Below the pieces are notes generated by a model. It was not told where the DNA came from, made no database searches, and saw only the letters and a list, made by a program, of their open reading frames with translations. The translations under genes were made by a program, and so were the position numbers. From Nesterenkonia sp. F (GTDB taxonomy: Bacteria; Actinomycetota; Actinomycetes; Actinomycetales; Micrococcaceae), in the NCBI RefSeq assembly GCF_000220985.1, contig NZ_AFRW01000025.1:1-33725 (forward strand): 33,725 nt of DNA, given 5' to 3'. Shown here piece by piece: positions 1-7,828 of the stretch (its first letter is position 1; each line of letters opens with the position of its first letter).

Positions 1-1
1 G

Positions 2-874
2 GTGCTCTTCACCATCGGCCTGTTCTTCATCTGGGAGACGCCGCGCTGGCTGGTCAAGAAGGGTCGCGAGGACGAGGCGAAGCAGGTGCTGCTCTACGAC
101 CGCACCGAGGAGGAGGCCGCCCGCGAGCTGGACGAGATCCACGTGATCCAGCAGGCCGAGGAGGCCGCCGGCGCGCAGAACCTCAAGGCGCTGCTGCAGG
201 CCTGGGTCCGCCCGATCCTCATCGTCGGCCTCGGCCTCGCGATCCTGCAGCAGATCATGGGCATCAACTCGATCATCTACTACGCACCGACCACGCTGCA
301 GAACGTCGGCTTCTCCGACCAGGCCGCCGTCGCCTCCAACCTGATCATCGGCATCATGAACATCCTGGCCGTCTGGCTGGCGCTGACCTATGCAGACCGC
401 TGGGGTCGCAAGCCGCTGCTGATCGCCGGCGCGATCGGCACCTGCCTGAGCCTGGGCGTGCTGGCCTTCACCAACCTGGTGCTGCCCGAGCCCGACGGCT
501 TCGGACTCGTCGGCATCGTCACGCTGATCTGCATGGCCGTCTACATCTTCATGTTCCAGGCCAGCTGGGGCTCGATGGTCTGGGTGATGCTCGGCGAGAT
601 CTTCCCGCTGGGCATCCGGGCGGCGGCGATGGGCGTGGCGACCACCGCACTGTGGGTCGGCAACGGCATCGTCGCCCTGGGCTTCCCGCCGGTGCTGGAC
701 GCCGTCGGGGTCGGCTGGCTCTTCACCGGCTTCGCCGTCATCTGCCTCGGCGCCCTGATCTTCACCTGGCGGCGCGTCCCGGAGACCAAGGGCCGCTCGC
801 TGGAGGAGATCGAATCCACCTTCCGCAACACCGCCGGCATGCCCGCCGTGCCGAGCCCGAAGCGCATGCGCTGA
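2..874 (+). CDS. Sugar-porter MFS transporter, C-terminal part (possible inositol/sugar permease)
   Basis: The gene enters from the left edge; the visible 290 codons are about the last three fifths of a sugar-porter family MFS protein (usual length 450-500). Family signatures are in order: a PESPRWL-like motif (ETPRWLVKKGR) ending TM6, a charged cytoplasmic loop, the TM7 motif QQIMGINSIIYYAP that lines the sugar site, DRWGRKPLL between TM8 and TM9, and the closing PETKGRSLEEIE signature. It should import a sugar or cyclitol across the cytoplasmic membrane, probably by proton symport. Neighbouring inositol-type dehydrogenases and iolB make an IolT-like inositol permease plausible, but substrate cannot be read from the sequence. 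A strong hairpin follows the stop, so it may be transcribed partly apart from the next gene. Confidence 0.9.
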   Translation: MLFTIGLFFIWETPRWLVKKGREDEAKQVLLYDRTEEEAARELDEIHVIQQAEEAAGAQNLKALLQAWVRPILIVGLGLAILQQIMGINSIIYYAPTTLQNVGFSDQAAVASNLIIGIMNILAVWLALTYADRWGRKPLLIAGAIGTCLSLGVLAFTNLVLPEPDGFGLVGIVTLICMAVYIFMFQASWGSMVWVMLGEIFPLGIRAAAMGVATTALWVGNGIVALGFPPVLDAVGVGWLFTGFAVICLGALIFTWRRVPETKGRSLEEIESTFRNTAGMPAVPSPKRMR

Positions 875-923
875 CGACGCCGCGACGCCGCCGGCAGCAG
901 CTGAACCGCACCTGACCCCGCGC

Positions 924-956
924 TCCGGGCCGTCCTCGCCTCGAGGATGGCCCGGA
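924..956 (+). terminator. Intergenic hairpin after the transporter gene
   Basis: TCCGGGCCGTCCTCG (924-938) pairs with CGAGGATGGCCCGGA (942-956) around a three-base loop; the only non-Watson-Crick pair is G-U in RNA. No U-tract follows. It lies between the transporter stop (874) and the next start (977), so it may terminate, attenuate or protect the upstream transcript 3' end. Confidence 0.6.
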
Positions 957-976
957 CTCGTCTCCGAGGAGATCCC

Positions 977-2176
977 ATGACCGAGAACAGTTCCCTCGGC
1001 GTCGCCGTGATCGGCGCCGGCATGGCCGGAGCCGCGCACGCCGCCGCCTGGCGCGCCGCCACCGCCGTCCGCTGCCCGTTCCCCCGCCCTGTACGGCTGG
1101 TCGCGATCGCCGACCTGGCCGAGCCGCTGGCCCGGCACGTCGCCGGCCGCTTCGGGTACGAGCGGGTCGAGACCGACTGGCGCGCCCTGCTCGACGCCGA
1201 GGACGTCGATGTCGTCTCCGTGGTCGTGGCCAACCGGCTGCATCGTGAGATCGTCGAGGCGCTGCTGGCCGCCGGCAAGCATGTGCTCTGCGAGAAGCCG
1301 CTGGCCGACACCCGCGAGGACGCCGAGGCCATGGTCGCCGCCGCCGAGTCCGCCGACTCGGTCGCTCGACTCGGCTACACGTATCGTCGGGCCCCGGGGC
1401 TGGCGGCGCTGCGCGAGCTGGTGACATCCGGCGCGCTCGGCGAGGTCGTCCACCTGCACGGCCGCTATCTGGCCGACTACGCCTGCGACCCGCAGGCGCC
1501 GATGGCCTGGCGCTTCCGCGGTGAACCGGGTTCCGGGGCACTGGCCGACGTCGGCAGCCACCTGCTCGATTCCGCGGAGTTCCTGGCCGGTCCGATGCGA
1601 GCCGTCTCCGGGGCCCGATTCCGCACCGTCGTCGCCGACCGCCCCCTGCCGCTGACCTCCACCGTCGGTCACGGCAAGGTCGCCGTCGGCGACGAGACCG
1701 AGCCGGTGACCAACGACGACTGGGCCGGCTTCACGGCGGAGTTCGACGGCGCCGCGGGCACCTTCGAGACCTCTCGGGTCGCCGCCGGCCACCCCAACGG
1801 GCTGCGGCTGGAGATCACCGGCCGCGCGGGCGCGGCGGTCTGGGACCAGGAGAACCCGGCCGAGATCCAGCTCCACACCCACGAGATCGGCGGCGGTTCC
1901 CCGACGAGCAACGGCTTCCGCACCGTCAAGCTCGGCCCCGAGCACCCGTATATCGGCGAGGGATACGCCATGGCGGCCCCGGGAATCGGCGTCGGGCAGA
2001 ATGACGGCTTCATCTTCCAGGCGCGCGCCTTCCTCGAGGAGGTCGTCGGACTCGACGAGGAGCAGTCCTGGCCGCGCTGCGCCTCCTTCGCCGAGGGGCT
2101 GCGCACCCTCGACCTCATCGCGGCGATCACCGCCTCGGCGACCGCCGAGGGCCGCGAGGTCGCCGTCGCCCGCTGA
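977..2176 (+). CDS. Gfo/Idh/MocA-family oxidoreductase (levoglucosan/inositol dehydrogenase-like)
   Basis: This is a 399-aa cytoplasmic NAD(P)-dependent dehydrogenase. The N-terminal Rossmann fold has GAGMAG at residues 13-18; the EKP motif gives catalytic Lys107, and the DVGSH motif gives the Asp191/His195 pair. The long C-terminal domain carries a WRF...GSGALADVGSH block and a GFRT...GPEHPY segment that, from memory, resemble the levoglucosan-dehydrogenase branch more than classical IolG. The start at 977 is preceded by GAGGAG at 966-971; an upstream in-frame start at 947 falls inside the hairpin. The next gene follows after 43 nt with its own ribosome binding site, so the two are probably co-transcribed. 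Such enzymes usually oxidise a ring hydroxyl of a sugar or cyclitol to the ketone. The exact substrate is not determinable here. Confidence 0.9.
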   Translation: MTENSSLGVAVIGAGMAGAAHAAAWRAATAVRCPFPRPVRLVAIADLAEPLARHVAGRFGYERVETDWRALLDAEDVDVVSVVVANRLHREIVEALLAAGKHVLCEKPLADTREDAEAMVAAAESADSVARLGYTYRRAPGLAALRELVTSGALGEVVHLHGRYLADYACDPQAPMAWRFRGEPGSGALADVGSHLLDSAEFLAGPMRAVSGARFRTVVADRPLPLTSTVGHGKVAVGDETEPVTNDDWAGFTAEFDGAAGTFETSRVAAGHPNGLRLEITGRAGAAVWDQENPAEIQLHTHEIGGGSPTSNGFRTVKLGPEHPYIGEGYAMAAPGIGVGQNDGFIFQARAFLEEVVGLDEEQSWPRCASFAEGLRTLDLIAAITASATAEGREVAVAR

Positions 2177-2180
2177 CCCC

Positions 2181-2201
2181 GTCGGCGGGCCTCCCGCCGA
2201 C
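2181..2201 (+). terminator. Short perfect hairpin between dehydrogenase and isomerase genes
   Basis: GTCGGCGGG (2181-2189) and CCCGCCGAC (2193-2201) form a perfect 9-bp stem with a CCT loop, beginning four bases after the upstream stop and ending just before the next ribosome binding site. There is no U-tract. It could attenuate or set mRNA stability between two genes of one operon. Confidence 0.5.
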
Positions 2202-2219
2202 CTTCGAGAGGAGACGCCC

Positions 2220-3218
2220 ATGCATCTGGGCCTGTACACCGCCCCGCTGCACGACCGCTCGCTGGCCGAGGCGCTCGACGTCGTCGCCGGCTGCGGCCTC
2301 GACGCCGTCGAGCTCAACTCCGGCGGCTTCCTGCCGGCCGCCCACATCCCGGTCGAGGAGATCGACGCCGATCCCTCGCGGGCGGCCGACTGGCTGCGCA
2401 CCTTCGAGGGAACCGGCGTGAGCCTGCAGGGGGTGAACTGCAATGGGAACCCGCTGCACCCGGATCCCCGCACCGGAGAGAAGCACGCCGAGGACCTGCG
2501 CCGCAGCATCCGTGTGGCGGGCGCGCTGGGCCAGACCCGAGTGGTGTGCATGTCGGGCCTGCCGGCGGCCGAGCCGGGCGGGGGCCAGCCGACCTGGGTC
2601 GTCAACGCCTGGTCGTCTCGCGCGCTGGACGTGCTGGAGCATCAGTGGGAGGTCGCCGCGGAGTTCTGGCGCGACATCGATCAGCTGGCCGCCGCGCACG
2701 GCGTCACGGTCGCCCTGGAGCTGCACCCGCAGAACCTGGTCTTCAATCCGCCGAGCTTCCTGGAGCTGATCGAGCGCACCTCCGCGACGCACCTCGGCGT
2801 CGAGCTCGACGCCAGCCACCTGTTCTGGCAACAGATGGATCCCGTCCAGGTCGTGCGACGCCTGGGACGGCATGTCGTGCATGCCGCGGCCAAGGACGTG
2901 CGGATCAACTCCGAGGCCGCCTGGTGCGGCGTGCTGGACAACAGCTTCCGACGGCTCGGTCCGCACGAGCGCCGCACGCAGATCGGGGCCGAGGAGTACG
3001 CCAACGAGTGGCCGCAGGACTCCGCCTGGGACTTCGTCGCGCTCGGCCGCGGCCATGGCGCAGAGTACTGGGCGGAGTTCCTCGCCGCGCTGCACGCCGT
3101 CGATCCCGACATCGCCGTGCACATCGAGCACGAGGACACCTCGCTCGGCGCCGTCGAGGGCGTGCAGGAGTCCACCGCCGTGCTGCTCGAGGCCGCTCAC
3201 CGCGCCGGACTGCGCTGA
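2220..3218 (+). CDS. TIM-barrel sugar phosphate isomerase/epimerase family protein (IolE/IolH/IolI-like)
   Basis: This 332-aa protein belongs to the xylose-isomerase-like TIM-barrel (AP endonuclease 2) superfamily. Conserved metal-site residues are visible on successive strands: Glu167 in ALELHP, Asp197 and His200 in ELDASH, His221 in HAAAKD and Glu303 in HIEHED. The start at 2220 is backed by GAGAGGAGA at 2206-2214. Members in inositol clusters act as 2-keto-myo-inositol dehydratase (IolE) or inosose isomerase (IolI); members paired with Gfo/Idh dehydrogenases elsewhere isomerise or eliminate 3-keto sugars. Placement directly after such a dehydrogenase implies that it acts on that enzyme's keto product. 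Which reaction it performs is inference; the fold assignment is firm. Confidence 0.88.
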   Translation: MHLGLYTAPLHDRSLAEALDVVAGCGLDAVELNSGGFLPAAHIPVEEIDADPSRAADWLRTFEGTGVSLQGVNCNGNPLHPDPRTGEKHAEDLRRSIRVAGALGQTRVVCMSGLPAAEPGGGQPTWVVNAWSSRALDVLEHQWEVAAEFWRDIDQLAAAHGVTVALELHPQNLVFNPPSFLELIERTSATHLGVELDASHLFWQQMDPVQVVRRLGRHVVHAAAKDVRINSEAAWCGVLDNSFRRLGPHERRTQIGAEEYANEWPQDSAWDFVALGRGHGAEYWAEFLAALHAVDPDIAVHIEHEDTSLGAVEGVQESTAVLLEAAHRAGLR

Positions 3219-3276
3219 CCGCCCGCCCCGCTCGCCGCCCTCCACCTCCCCTCCACCTCTGACGAAGGAGACCCCC

Positions 3277-3675
3277 ATGCCCCTGGTCCGCATCGACCAC
3301 AGCGACGCCCGTTCCAACCCGCGCGAGATCGCCGACGCCGTCCACCGGGCGATCGTCGAGACCTACGGCATCCCCGAGCGGGACCGCTTCCAGGTGCTCT
3401 CGGCCCGCCCGGCCGGGATGATCATCGCCCAGGACGCCGGACTGGGCTTCGATCGGCAGGATCCGGTCATCATCCAGATCTTCACCCAGCGGGGCCGCGA
3501 CGTCGCGCAGAAGCAGGCGCTCTACGCGGCGATCGCCGCCGCGCTCGAGCCTGTCGGCGTCGCCGGGGCGGACGTGTTCATCGGATACGTGGAGAACGGC
3601 CCCGAGGACTGGAGCTTCGGGTTCGGCGCGGCCCAGTACGTCACCGGAGAGCTGGGCGTGCCGCGGACGGACTGA
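3277..3675 (+). CDS. Tautomerase-family protein
   Basis: This 132-aa protein begins MPLVRI, so removal of Met exposes Pro1, the catalytic base of the 4-oxalocrotonate tautomerase superfamily. The length is that of the longer single-chain (MIF/cis-CaaD-like) tautomerases rather than the 62-residue 4-OT type. A segment reading PVIIQIFTQRGR and the C-terminal block VFIGYVENGPEDWSFG match the pattern seen in tautomerase proteins of sugar and aromatic operons. The start has GAAGGAG six bases upstream. It follows the isomerase gene by 58 nt on the same strand, suggesting it handles a keto/enol intermediate of the same pathway. Substrate is unknown. Confidence 0.85.
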   Translation: MPLVRIDHSDARSNPREIADAVHRAIVETYGIPERDRFQVLSARPAGMIIAQDAGLGFDRQDPVIIQIFTQRGRDVAQKQALYAAIAAALEPVGVAGADVFIGYVENGPEDWSFGFGAAQYVTGELGVPRTD

Positions 3676-3706
3676 GCCGCGCTCCGACGCCGATTCCGAT
3701 GCCGAT

Positions 3707-3753
3707 CCGATGCCGAGGGGCTCAGAGCTGCACGCCGCGCCCCTCGGCATCGG
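3707..3753. terminator. Bidirectional terminator-like inverted repeat between convergent genes
   Basis: CCGATGCCGAGGGG (3707-3720) and CCCCTCGGCATCGG (3740-3753) form a perfect 14-bp stem with a 19-nt loop. It sits at the convergent junction of the tautomerase gene and the minus-strand dehydrogenase and overlaps the latter's last codons. Confidence 0.7.
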
Positions 3754-4741
3754 CGATCCGTGCCGCGTCGAGGACCTCCAGGGTGTGCACCGCCTGCTCG
3801 AGGGTGACGCTGAATGCGCGGCCCTCGGCGAGCGCGGCATGCAGCTCGCGGTAGAAGTCCGTGTAGTCGCCGGCCGCGCTGGGCACCGCGCGGCGACCGG
3901 CGTCGGTGGAGAGCACGCCCCAGCGCTCCTCGTCCTCCACGCCCCAGGCCGCGGCGGTGCGCGGGCGCTCGCCGGCCAGGATCTGCTCGGTCTGCACGTC
4001 GCGCATCCGGGAGACGTAGGAGCCGTGCTCGGCGTGGACGGTCAGCTCCCGCTCGGTCAGTCGGAAGACCTTGCTGGCGGAGACCTGGCTGAAGACTCCG
4101 TCGTGATGGTGCAGGCCGAGCACATACCCGGCGTCGACGTCCTGTCCGTCGATCCTGATGTGGTCCAGATGTGCGTCCACCCGGGCGACCGGGCCGAAGA
4201 GATGGGTCATCTGATCGACCTGATGCGAACCCAGGTCGCGCAGCAGCCCGTGGGCGGGACCGGCCTCCAGCGTGTCGGGCTCGTCGACGTCGAAGCGGTT
4301 GACCGCCCGTCGGACCGTCCCCAGCTCGCCGGAGGCGAGCACCCCGGCGAGCGTGCGCACGTCGGTGTCCCAGCGCCGATTGTGGAAGACGGTCAGCAGC
4401 CGGCCGGCCTCGCGGGCCGCGGCGACGAGCTCGCGGCCGCCCTCGGCGGTGGGGGCGAAGGGTTTGTCGGCGACGACGTGCGCCCCGCCGGCCAGGGCCG
4501 CCAGCACCAGCTCGCGCCGGGTCTCCGGCGGCGTGGTGATCACGACGACGTCGACGCCGCGGGCGAGCAGCGCATCGAGGTCGTCGAGGGCCGGCACGCC
4601 GGGGGCGTCCTCGGCCAGCTCGGCTCGGCGGGAGGCCGAGCGGGTGACGACGCCGACCAGCTCCCAGTCCTCGGCCGCCTGGATGTAGGGCAGGTGGAAG
4701 CGTCGACCGCCGAACCCGAAGCCGACCAGACCGATGCGCAT
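3722..4741 (-). CDS. Gfo/Idh/MocA-family oxidoreductase (scyllo-inositol dehydrogenase IolW-like)
   Basis: This is a 339-aa cytoplasmic NAD(P)-dependent dehydrogenase. The Rossmann motif GFGFGG is at residues 7-12 and the usual EKP triad reads DKPF (Lys93). The catalytic Asp/His pair is DLGSH (Asp169, His173). FHNRRWD at 119-125 and an SKVF...HGSY segment are typical of the YvaA/IolW branch, which reduces inososes to scyllo-inositol with NADP. The start is preceded by GAGAGGAGC. It is the last gene of the minus-strand regulator-iolB-iolG run, separated from the iolG-like gene by 106 nt that contains a hairpin. Role in interconverting inositol isomers is inferred from family and neighbours. 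Confidence 0.88.
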   Translation of the reverse strand: MRIGLVGFGFGGRRFHLPYIQAAEDWELVGVVTRSASRRAELAEDAPGVPALDDLDALLARGVDVVVITTPPETRRELVLAALAGGAHVVADKPFAPTAEGGRELVAAAREAGRLLTVFHNRRWDTDVRTLAGVLASGELGTVRRAVNRFDVDEPDTLEAGPAHGLLRDLGSHQVDQMTHLFGPVARVDAHLDHIRIDGQDVDAGYVLGLHHHDGVFSQVSASKVFRLTERELTVHAEHGSYVSRMRDVQTEQILAGERPRTAAAWGVEDEERWGVLSTDAGRRAVPSAAGDYTDFYRELHAALAEGRAFSVTLEQAVHTLEVLDAARIADAEGRGVQL

Positions 4742-4757
4742 GCGTGCTCCTCTCTCC

Positions 4758-4780
4758 GCGCCGGACGTGCCGTCCGGCGC
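4758..4780 (-). terminator. Hairpin between the two minus-strand dehydrogenase genes
   Basis: GCGCCGGAC (4758-4766) and GTCCGGCGC (4772-4780) are perfect 9-bp arms around a 5-nt loop, downstream of the iolG-like gene and just upstream of the next start. No U-tract is present, so partial termination or mRNA processing is as likely as full termination. Confidence 0.55.
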
Positions 4781-4847
4781 TCGTCGTCGGTGATGTCCTG
4801 GAGGCAGGCGGCCGTCCTGCCCGGCTCGGAACCGGCTCAGGGCCTGC

Positions 4848-5849
4848 TCAGCGCCGCACCGGCTCAGTCCGTCCCGTCTCCAGCGAGCGCTGCGCCGCGT
4901 CGGCGACCCGCGAGGCGTCGACCGCCTCCTGCGGCGGGCAGGGGTTCTCCCGCACGCCGCGGAGGACCTCGACGAAGGTGAGCATCTCCTCCCGGTAGGC
5001 GGAGGCGAAGCGTTCGTGGAAGGTCCTGTGCACCGGCCCCTCGGGGAAGGACACTCCGGCCTCGGCCGAACGACCGGCGTAGCTGGCGTCGAGTCCGACC
5101 TGCAGACTGGCCGTCGAACCCTGCAGCTCCAGACGCACGTCGTGGCCGGCCCCGTTGTACCGGGTCGCCGAGACGGTGGCCACGGTGCCGTCGTCGATGG
5201 TGACCAGCGCGTGGGCGGTGTCGACGTCGCCGACGGCGCCGATCGCCGGGTCCCCGCGGTTGGAGCCGCGGGCGCAGACCTCGACGATCCGCCGGCCGGT
5301 GATCCACTGCAGCGTGTCGAAGTCGTGGACCGAGCAGTCGCGGAACAGTCCGCCGGAGGCGGCCAGGAACTCCACCGGCGGCGGGGCCATGTCGGCGGTG
5401 ATCGCGCGGATGGTGTGCAACCAGCCCAGGTCCCCGGCCTGCACCGCGCGGCGGGCCTCGCGGTGCCCGGGGTCCAGACGCCGCTGATGGCCGATCTGCA
5501 CCGTCGCGCCGGCGGCCTCGACGGCCTCGAGCACCGGCAGCGCGGCCTCGACCGTCTCGGCCACCGGCTTCTCGCAGAAGACCGGGATCGACGCCGCGAC
5601 GGCGCGCAGGATCAGCGGGGCATGCTGGGAGGTGCCCACGGCGATGACCACCCCGTCGGGGCGCTCGGCGAAGAGCGCATCGACGTCGGCGGCGGCGCGG
5701 GCTCCCAGGGGCTCGGCGACCGCGGCCGCCGGGGCGGCGTCGACGTCGGCGACGATCAGCTCGACGCCGTCGGCGGCGAGCGCGGCGAGGTGCTCGGCGT
5801 GCATGGCGCCGATGCGTCCGGCGCCGATCAGTCCGATGCGGGTGGTCAT
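4848..5849 (-). CDS. iolG: Inositol 2-dehydrogenase-like Gfo/Idh oxidoreductase
   Basis: This 333-aa protein has the features of NAD-dependent myo-inositol 2-dehydrogenase: nucleotide motif GAGRIG (9-14), EKP with Lys94, and GGLFRDCSVHDFD, which places the catalytic Asp171 and His175 with the D-x3-H spacing known for IolG. Length matches the family (330-345). It oxidises an axial ring hydroxyl of myo-inositol or a related polyol to 2-keto-inositol in the cytoplasm. The gene lies 39 nt downstream of iolB on the same strand, so co-transcription is likely. With three Gfo/Idh paralogues in 5 kb, this one is the best IolG candidate, but a different cyclitol or sugar is possible; the symbol is provisional. 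Confidence 0.75.
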   Translation of the reverse strand: MTTRIGLIGAGRIGAMHAEHLAALAADGVELIVADVDAAPAAAVAEPLGARAAADVDALFAERPDGVVIAVGTSQHAPLILRAVAASIPVFCEKPVAETVEAALPVLEAVEAAGATVQIGHQRRLDPGHREARRAVQAGDLGWLHTIRAITADMAPPPVEFLAASGGLFRDCSVHDFDTLQWITGRRIVEVCARGSNRGDPAIGAVGDVDTAHALVTIDDGTVATVSATRYNGAGHDVRLELQGSTASLQVGLDASYAGRSAEAGVSFPEGPVHRTFHERFASAYREEMLTFVEVLRGVRENPCPPQEAVDASRVADAAQRSLETGRTEPVRR

Positions 5850-5888
5850 CGTCGTCTCGGTCCTCCGCAGATCAGGGGTTCGGGCGAC

Positions 5889-6845
5889 TCAGCCGTCGAA
5901 GGGCAGCCGCGGGTCGACGTCCTGGTGCTCCCAGGTCTTCCGGATCCAGCCGTGGTGCGGATCGTCGCTGATCAGCCACTTCCGCACCGGGCCGGGACCG
6001 GCCATCACGTTGAGGTAGTACATGTCGTGGCCGGGCGGGGTCATCGCCGGACCGTGCCAGCCATGCGGCACCAGGACGACGTCGCCCGAGCGGACCTCGG
6101 CGGTCACATCGATCTCGCGGTCGTCGGAGGCGTAGACCCGCTGGTACCCCATCGCGTCCGCACCGCCCTCGGCCTCGCTGGGGATCGGCATGTCCTTCGC
6201 CGTCTGCATCTCGAAGTAGTAGATCTCCTCCAGAGCAGTCTCGCCCTCGGCCTCCTCGTCGTGCTTGTGCGGCGGGTAGGAGGACCAGTTGCCGTGCGGG
6301 GTGAGCACCTCGCAGACGATGAACCGGTCGGCCTCCAACGTCGCCGGAGTGCCGAAGTTGCGCACCTCCCGGGAGAGCTGGCCGGCGCCGCGCAGCTCCA
6401 CGGGGATCTCGTCGAGGCTCAGGTGCCGGACCGGGTAGGCCTGAGAGGCCGGGGCCGAGGCCACCGCGACGCGGCCGCCGGCGACCGAGCGGATCGTCGC
6501 CGCCCGCCGCACGCCGGTGTAGAGCACGTCGCTGGCTCCGGCGAAGACCGAGGCGCGGCCGGCCAGCTCATAGGTGCCGTCGTCGTCGGCGCCGTCCTGG
6601 GCGACGACGTCGACGCTGAACGCGCCGGACAGCGGGATGACGATGCGCTCCTCCTGCTGCGCGGCGAGCGCGACCTCGCCGCCGGCGGGCAGATCGGCCA
6701 CGCGCAGCCCGGTGTGCGTCCAGCCGGGCGGCCGGACGACGGACTCCTGGGTGCCCAGATCGACGAACCAGTCCCCCTGCGCGGCGTCGCCGGCGCGGTG
6801 GAACCAGGGCGAGGGCTGCGGGACACGGGTGCTCTGCGAAGTCAT
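5889..6845 (-). CDS. iolB: 5-deoxy-glucuronate isomerase
   Basis: This 318-aa bicupin protein is IolB, which converts 5-deoxy-D-glucuronate to 2-deoxy-5-keto-D-gluconate in myo-inositol catabolism. The hallmark block TPHGNWSSYPPHKHD (182-196) carries the metal-binding histidines, followed by EEIYYFE and by GWHGP (262-266) in the second cupin motif. Length fits the family (about 270-300) with a slightly long N-terminus. The start at 6845 follows AGGAAGGA; an upstream in-frame start at 6953 would lie inside the regulator gene. It sits 47 nt downstream of the GntR gene. iolC, iolD and iolA are not in the window and may lie left of it or elsewhere. Confidence 0.95.
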   Translation of the reverse strand: MTSQSTRVPQPSPWFHRAGDAAQGDWFVDLGTQESVVRPPGWTHTGLRVADLPAGGEVALAAQQEERIVIPLSGAFSVDVVAQDGADDDGTYELAGRASVFAGASDVLYTGVRRAATIRSVAGGRVAVASAPASQAYPVRHLSLDEIPVELRGAGQLSREVRNFGTPATLEADRFIVCEVLTPHGNWSSYPPHKHDEEAEGETALEEIYYFEMQTAKDMPIPSEAEGGADAMGYQRVYASDDREIDVTAEVRSGDVVLVPHGWHGPAMTPPGHDMYYLNVMAGPGPVRKWLISDDPHHGWIRKTWEHQDVDPRLPFDG

Positions 6846-6892
6846 CGGCGGGGTCCTTCCTGGGTGTGGTCCTGGAATGCGGTCGCGGGGTG

Positions 6893-7630
6893 TCAGTTCA
6901 CGAGGGTGGTGTCGAAGGAGTACCGGTCGGCGCGGTAGAGATGATGGCCGCATTCGACGGCGCGCCCGCCGCTGTCCAGCGCGGTGCGGTCCATGGTCAC
7001 CAGCGGATCGCCGGTCTCGACGCCGAGCAGCTTCGCCTGGCGCGCGTCGGCGACGTCGGCGCCGACACGCTGGTGAGCCATGCGGAAGTCGACGCCGGCC
7101 GTGCGCAGCAGGTTGTAGAGCCCGCCGGCGGCGAGCGTCTCGCGGGAGAACTCGGCGACGTGCGGCGGCACCCAGTTCTCCATCAACGCCAGCGGACGCT
7201 CGTCCACCGAGCGCAGCCGGACCACGTGCTGGACCTCCTCGCCGACGCGCAGCTGCAGCCTCTCGGCGACGTCGGCGGAGGCCGGCACGCGCTCCAGCGA
7301 AAGGACCTCGGTGCGCTGGACGGCCCCCTCGGTCTGCAGGTCGTCGTAGAGGCTGGACAGTCGCAGATTGCGGCGGACCGGAGCACCGACCACCTGGGTG
7401 CCGACGCCGCGACGACGGACGACGAGCCCGTCGCGCACCAGCTGGTCCATGGCCTGGCGCATCGTCGGCCGCGAGAGATTGAACCGCTTGGCGAGGTCGA
7501 TCTCGTTCTCCAGCTTGGTCTCCGGCGGCAGAGTGCCGTCGCGGATGGCCTGCTCCAGAGCCGAGGCGACCTGGTGGTACAGCGGGACCGGCGACGAGCG
7601 GTCCAGGGTGATCTCGAGCTGATCGGACAC
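6893..7630 (-). CDS. GntR-family transcriptional regulator with UTRA domain (IolR-like)
   Basis: This is a 245-aa repressor-type regulator of the HutC/FadR-like GntR group. Residues 10-78 form the winged helix (PLYHQVASALEQAIRDG, then the recognition region LSRPTMRQAMDQLVRDG), and residues about 90-240 form a UTRA effector domain. The start is GTG at 7630, chosen because GGAGA lies seven bases upstream and because the adjacent ATG at 7635 is in another frame. It heads the minus-strand iolB-iolG block and probably represses it and itself, with an inositol-derived ligand as inducer. The palindrome 33-42 nt upstream matches the consensus recalled for corynebacterial IolR, which supports that role. 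Effector and full regulon are inference. Confidence 0.9.
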   Translation of the reverse strand: MSDQLEITLDRSSPVPLYHQVASALEQAIRDGTLPPETKLENEIDLAKRFNLSRPTMRQAMDQLVRDGLVVRRRGVGTQVVGAPVRRNLRLSSLYDDLQTEGAVQRTEVLSLERVPASADVAERLQLRVGEEVQHVVRLRSVDERPLALMENWVPPHVAEFSRETLAAGGLYNLLRTAGVDFRMAHQRVGADVADARQAKLLGVETGDPLVTMDRTALDSGGRAVECGHHLYRADRYSFDTTLVN

Positions 7631-7662
7631 GGCATGTCTCCTTCGTGGTCGTATTGTCACTT

Positions 7663-7672
7663 TGTCATGACA
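7663..7672 (-). promoter_or_regulatory. Putative IolR/GntR operator upstream of the regulator gene
   Basis: TGTCATGACA is a perfect 10-bp palindrome 33 nt upstream of the GTG start. Every base fits KGWCHTRACA, the motif I recall for Corynebacterium glutamicum IolR, also a GntR-family protein. A second TTGTCA half-like element lies just beside it (7654-7659). Position in the leader or core promoter suits autorepression. Confidence 0.65.
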
Positions 7673-7779
7673 TTCGCAGGTTGTGAAGTCCCTCTCCCGG
7701 CCGGCTGCGCCGGCGGCCTGCGCCCCGCACCCCGTCGACGGCCGTCGACGGCACCCGGCCCACGTCCAGACGACGACGG

Positions 7780-7785
7780 TAGAAT
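7780..7785 (+). promoter_or_regulatory. -10 box (TAGAAT) for the membrane protein/kinase pair
   Basis: TAGAAT precedes the start at 7829 by 43 nt, giving a predicted leader of about 37 nt with an AAAGGGA ribosome binding site. No recognisable -35 hexamer is seen at 16-18 nt. Confidence 0.45.
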
Positions 7786-7828
7786 AGGACGCCGCCCGCC
7801 CCTGCCCCGCGCCGTCGAAAGGGACCTG

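Noticed and set aside
2001-2219. Upstream extension of the TIM-barrel protein into the preceding gene
   Set aside because: The extension is an out-of-frame reading of the dehydrogenase; ATG 2220 has a strong ribosome binding site and begins at the first barrel strand.
7732-7751. Tandem CCGTCGACGG palindromes upstream of the membrane protein gene
   Set aside because: GTCGAC-type palindromes are expected by chance in this composition and no regulator match is known to me.
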